Shown here in pieces: positions 4,364 through 7,663 of a stretch of DNA of 7,663 nucleotides (its first letter is position 1; each line of letters starts with the position of its first letter). A program made the translations under genes and the position numbers. Source of the stretch: an uncultured Selenomonas sp. (GTDB taxonomy: Bacteria > Bacillota > Negativicutes > Selenomonadales > Selenomonadaceae); assembly GCA_937981305.1 (NCBI GenBank), contig CALJPB010000041.1, forward strand, positions 1 through 7,663, read 5' to 3'. The notes under the pieces were generated by a model. The model had not been told where the DNA came from. It did no database searches and saw only the letters and a program-made list of their open reading frames with translations.

Positions 4364-7300
4364 TTAGAAACGGTAGGTCACCTGCGCACGCGTATAGTTT
4401 CCGAGCTTGAACTTCTCTGAGCCGTGGATCGTGTCGCGGCGATTCGTACCCTTCGCGTCGAACGTGTAGAATAGCTCAACGAGCCAGTTCTGCGCGGGGA
4501 CGTAGCCGCCGCCGATCGTAAAGCTCTGGATACCGTCGAGGTAGCGGTCGGGGAGATAGCCCGTGCCGTTGCCGCCGAAGAACGAGCCGTGCTCGAAGTG
4601 TTTGTAGTCGACGAATGCGTTCCACGTTCCAGCGATATCCGTGTCCGCGCGTCCGATGTCGAGGCGTAGTGCCCAGAACTTTGGCGCGCTGCCCATACTG
4701 CGTCCCTTCGGAGTGAAGATGTCGGTACGCACAGGATGATCGAACATGGTTTCACCGTTCATGTACTTGCCGAAGCGCGTGAAGTTGTAGCCGTAGTCGA
4801 AGGAAGCAGTGGTTTTTCGACCGACCTGCCACTGTGCGCCAAGGCCGAGGACATTCGCGAGATTGCTGAAATTGTGGCTGTCATTGTCAGTGCCGTTTGC
4901 AATCTGCATCGTGTAGTTCCTGCCGCCGATGGAACGCAGATACCACGCCGTCACGCCGAGATCGGGACGCAGCTGCTTGCGGTACTGGATGAATGCCGCC
5001 TTGTCGATCGGCGGGATATTGTCCTTCTCAAGAACAATTCCCTGCGACTTGATGAGGTTGCCGACGACTGCGCCGAGCGCGGCACGCGGCAATTTGTTCG
5101 CTGCTTCGGATTCTTCCAGAACCTTCTCCATTGCCTCCCAGTAGGCAGCTCCGACAGAATTCAGGGTCAGTCTTTGTGATCCATTCAAATTTTGATCAAC
5201 ACCGGAAAAGGTACTTTCGTAGGCACTCTGAACCAGTCCCGTTTTGTTTTTATATACAGCGGGCCATGAAGATTTTTCTGAGACGAGAGCAACCACGCGT
5301 TTGAAGTGATAGTCTTTCGCCATGGCGGTATCCGATTGTCTTGTCCACGTATCGCCGGACTGTGTCCAAGTTTTTCCACCCCAGAAATCGTCATTGCCAA
5401 GCTCCACACCATCATGTTTGAGCTGATCCAGCTCATACCGTCCCCATGCTTCTGCCAGCCTTTTGTAGGCAGATTCCAGATATTCCTCGCCTTTTTTGGC
5501 AAGATAGCTGTCATCCGTCGTCAGTGCTGCGGCATCGCCCAAGGAGAATGTGAGATTTTTTTTGACTTCTGCTTTCAGTGCCTCGATTTTTTCTTTTTCT
5601 GCCGGATCGTGTGCGCTGACGTATGTGGGCTCACTGTTCAGCTCGTCGTCGCCGAAGAGCTTCACGTATTTCTTGTTGCCGTTGTTATCTTCCACCTCGT
5701 AGATGGCGGAGATTCCCTTGCTTGCCGTGAGCGTGAAGGTCTTTTCGCGCAGAGCGTCGCCATATGCAGTGCTGACAATGCCATGCAGACGTTTCAGAAT
5801 CTCGGTACTCTTGTTGAGTTTTTCTGCGTCCGTCAGACTGCTGTCATCAGCGACCTCTCTCAGCTGTTGATAGAATGAGAGGTTCTTCATCTGCGCCTCA
5901 TTGCCGGCTGCCTTCGCTGCGGCATATGCGGCATTACCCTCCTCAGTCGTCTGATCCAAGTCATAGCGATTTGGCACGTCCTTGTTGATGCCAAGGAGCT
6001 CGGCAATCGTTGGGGGGCGATAGAAGGTCTGGTGAGTGACATGGGTATACGCCGTGTCTGATACGCCTGTCGAGTGCTTGAACGTACCAAAGCCGATGCG
6101 TACCTGTGAAGACTTGCCCGTATAGACCCCGCGAATGCCGTCGTACTCGCGCCCGAACCAGTAGCCCGTGACACCCATCGGCTCCGTGAGACGACCGAGG
6201 GAGAGATCCCATTTCTTCATACGCTGTGTCACGTCCGCCTGCTCAAGGCGTGCCTTGCTGAGCCCCTTGCTGTCCGACTGACTGTGCGCGGGGTCAACGC
6301 CGGTCGTTCCTGAGAGACTGCCGACGACCTTGATGTTCGTGTTATCGGCGACACGTGCGTCTGCTCCGACGCGCAGCCGCTGCTCGAAACCGTGTTCGTT
6401 TTCGTCACGCATATTCCGCACAGCACTCTCGTTGATCGAGGAGGTCGCCGAGTAGGTGGAATGCGGGCGGTTCGTACCGCCATGTGCCGTCCAACGCCAC
6501 TGATAGTCCCCGATGAGGGAGACCCCCATCGCCTTGCTCTCGTCGAAGGGACGTGCAAGGAAGTTGTTCAGCAGTGCCGCTTCCTGCTCGCCCATCTCCG
6601 TTGTGCCGTTTGTGAGGAGACTCTTTTTTGGACCGCTTGTGTCGAACTTGAAGTTCGCGCCGATGCGGTAGACGCGCTCCTGCGTTGCGCGGTCGTCGTC
6701 GCGGTGGTTGAAGATGTTGTTTACGCCGACGTAGACCATCGCGTCTTCACTGAGCTTTTTCTGCACCATAAAGTTCCAGATGCCGAAGGTCTTTTCCTGA
6801 TATTCCTGTTTTTGTGTAACTGCCAGCTTGCCCTCGTTGTAGTCACTCCAATAGTTCTTACCATTCGCGAGCGTGTTGCTGTCAAGCATACGGATATAGT
6901 AGTCGCCCCAGAGCTGTGCGAACCATCCCGTTTTTTTGTCCTCGTAGGAGATGCCGATGTCGATCTTGTGTGTCGGGCGGTCGAGCAGACGCTCCGGCAT
7001 GAGCGGATCGCTCTTGTTGATGGCATGGAGATAGGTGTAGCCGAGACGTGTGCTGAAATGCGGCCCGATTTTCTGGCGCACTTCTGTCTGTGCGCCTGTG
7101 ATCTCGGCTCTGCCAATGTTCTTAAAGCTGTAGATGAGATCGGGGGCACGCATCCACTTATCGTCGTTGCCAAGCTGTGGTGCGAAGTCCATCAGCTTGC
7201 CCGTATAGTAGACGGTCATGTAGTCGCGGATGCGGTTGTGGAAGATGCCAACACGCGCATAGGTGTTCTTCGTTTCGCCCTCAATGCTCATATCGAGATT

Positions 7301-7663
7301 GACGGACTTCTCGGGTCTCAGATCGGGATTTCCCTCCCACCACCAGCCGAGGCGTGCATCGCCAATGCCGACGGGGTTGCTGCCGTACATCTCCCAGTTG
7401 TACCAGAGCTCGCCCATGCCCGGCTCTGCGTAGCTCGTGCCGACGTTCGTCTTGAAGCGGAGATGTGAATTGCCGCCGACGTTGTGCGTCATACCGATGC
7501 TGCCGGAGATGTTCGTGCCGAAGAGGTTGCTGTGATCGACGCGCAGGATGGGGAAGAGCATCGTATTCTTCGAGATCTGCCAGGTATCGCCGACAAAGAA
7601 ATTCTGTTTGTTGATCGTGCCGCTGCCGACCGTAATGCGCTGATCGCGCGACCAGTACTCCTC
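4364..7663 (-). CDS. TonB-dependent receptor barrel fused to a C-terminal porin-like barrel; N-terminus beyond the window
   Basis: This outer-membrane protein is open at the right edge, with 1,099 residues visible and no cysteine seen. The signal peptide, TonB box and plug domain must lie beyond 7663; an internal ATG at 7561 is not the start because coding continues through it. Residues 22-340 are the second half of a TonB-dependent receptor barrel: NFFVGDTWQIS, SYAEPGMGELW, GNPDLRPEKS (residues 112-121, the family signature), VGVNNIFN and a terminal strand YRIGANFKF. After a linker of about 35 residues, residues 380-1099 look like a second barrel. They include KARLEQADVTQRMKKWDLSLGR-type strands, WFGREYDGIRGVY (502-514), DYGYNFTRF, and the final strand YTRAQVTYRF ending in Phe, the usual BAM signal. 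A large insertion interrupts this barrel. Transported ligands cannot be assigned; siderophore, haem, cobalamin or glycan uptake are all possible. Good confidence for the receptor part, moderate for the porin label. Confidence 0.85.
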   Translation of the reverse strand, partial: EEYWSRDQRITVGSGTINKQNFFVGDTWQISKNTMLFPILRVDHSNLFGTNISGSIGMTHNVGGNSHLRFKTNVGTSYAEPGMGELWYNWEMYGSNPVGIGDARLGWWWEGNPDLRPEKSVNLDMSIEGETKNTYARVGIFHNRIRDYMTVYYTGKLMDFAPQLGNDDKWMRAPDLIYSFKNIGRAEITGAQTEVRQKIGPHFSTRLGYTYLHAINKSDPLMPERLLDRPTHKIDIGISYEDKKTGWFAQLWGDYYIRMLDSNTLANGKNYWSDYNEGKLAVTQKQEYQEKTFGIWNFMVQKKLSEDAMVYVGVNNIFNHRDDDRATQERVYRIGANFKFDTSGPKKSLLTNGTTEMGEQEAALLNNFLARPFDESKAMGVSLIGDYQWRWTAHGGTNRPHSTYSATSSINESAVRNMRDENEHGFEQRLRVGADARVADNTNIKVVGSLSGTTGVDPAHSQSDSKGLSKARLEQADVTQRMKKWDLSLGRLTEPMGVTGYWFGREYDGIRGVYTGKSSQVRIGFGTFKHSTGVSDTAYTHVTHQTFYRPPTIAELLGINKDVPNRYDLDQTTEEGNAAYAAAKAAGNEAQMKNLSFYQQLREVADDSSLTDAEKLNKSTEILKRLHGIVSTAYGDALREKTFTLTASKGISAIYEVEDNNGNKKYVKLFGDDELNSEPTYVSAHDPAEKEKIEALKAEVKKNLTFSLGDAAALTTDDSYLAKKGEEYLESAYKRLAEAWGRYELDQLKHDGVELGNDDFWGGKTWTQSGDTWTRQSDTAMAKDYHFKRVVALVSEKSSWPAVYKNKTGLVQSAYESTFSGVDQNLNGSQRLTLNSVGAAYWEAMEKVLEESEAANKLPRAALGAVVGNLIKSQGIVLEKDNIPPIDKAAFIQYRKQLRPDLGVTAWYLRSIGGRNYTMQIANGTDNDSHNFSNLANVLGLGAQWQVGRKTTASFDYGYNFTRFGKYMNGETMFDHPVRTDIFTPKGRSMGSAPKFWALRLDIGRADTDIAGTWNAFVDYKHFEHGSFFGGNGTGYLPDRYLDGIQSFTIGGGYVPAQNWLVELFYTFDAKGTNRRDTIHGSEKFKLGNYTRAQVTYRF
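4982..6025 (-). other. AT-richer, non-barrel insertion within the porin-like domain
   Basis: Roughly residues 547-894 of the visible protein, from FYRPPTIAELLG to the region before LRPDLGVTAWYLRS, lack the alternating aromatic/polar pattern of barrel strands. They are instead rich in Lys, Glu and Ala, with predicted helical runs such as KEKIEALKAEVKK and YLESAYKRLAEAWGRYE. Hand-counted GC is 24/60 at 5161-5220 and 26/60 at 5221-5280, against 40/60 in the receptor part at 7321-7380. The frame is intact throughout. The segment probably forms an extracellular loop or a folded surface domain; its boundaries are estimates. Confidence 0.6.

Noticed and set aside
5306..5878. A 190-codon plus-strand frame with Phe/Cys/Val-rich, membrane-like sequence opposite the AT-rich insertion
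   Set aside because: Considered as a hidden gene explaining the composition change, but the opposite frame continues unbroken as part of the receptor-porin protein. The hydrophobic look arises from complementing Lys/Glu codons.
6392..7468. A 358-codon plus-strand frame opposite the receptor barrel
   Set aside because: It is antisense to the TonB receptor signature region; the translation shows no domain features.
1..7663. CRISPR array, tRNA or rRNA genes, insertion sequence or phage attachment site
   Set aside because: No regularly spaced repeats, cloverleaf, rRNA segments, transposase motifs or target-site duplications were found on reading both strands.

Overview
The window looks like a piece of a Negativicutes chromosome (Selenomonas, Centipeda or Mitsuokella type), a Firmicutes lineage with an outer membrane. 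Three signs support this. Strong AGGAGG-type ribosome binding sites and near-consensus sigma-A promoters sit in a GC-rich genome. The diaminopimelate decarboxylase resembles a clostridial-type clade. A TonB-dependent outer-membrane receptor lies only a few hundred bases away. The genus is inferred, not proven.

Left part (1-2592): a nearly complete lipoprotein substrate-binding component of a branched-chain-amino-acid-type ABC transporter runs leftwards out of the window. It is divergent from a 419-residue lysA-type PLP decarboxylase. The two genes fire from back-to-back promoters whose -35 boxes are only 10 bp apart. lysA ends at a long bidirectional terminator hairpin shared with the convergent redox operon.

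Middle part (2599-4140): a compact leftward operon encodes a thioredoxin-reductase-like flavoprotein followed by two tandem CPWC glutaredoxins. The gaps are 19 and 12 bp, and one ribosome binding site overlaps the preceding stop codon. It looks like a self-contained NAD(P)H-to-disulfide reducing module that would not need glutathione.

Non-coding stretch (4031-4363, about 330 bp): it holds the putative redox operon promoter, a rho-independent terminator for the gene on the right, a folded inverted-repeat element of about 75 nt, and two copies of an 11-bp AT-rich word.

Right part (4364-7663): one uninterrupted leftward frame, open at the window edge. It begins within a TonB-dependent receptor beta-barrel, closes that barrel with a normal terminal strand, and after a short linker continues into a second, porin-like barrel ending in YRF. 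The second barrel is interrupted by about 350 residues of mixed, largely hydrophilic sequence, whose DNA is clearly AT-richer than the rest. This double-barrel protein with its foreign-looking insertion is the most unusual object in the window.
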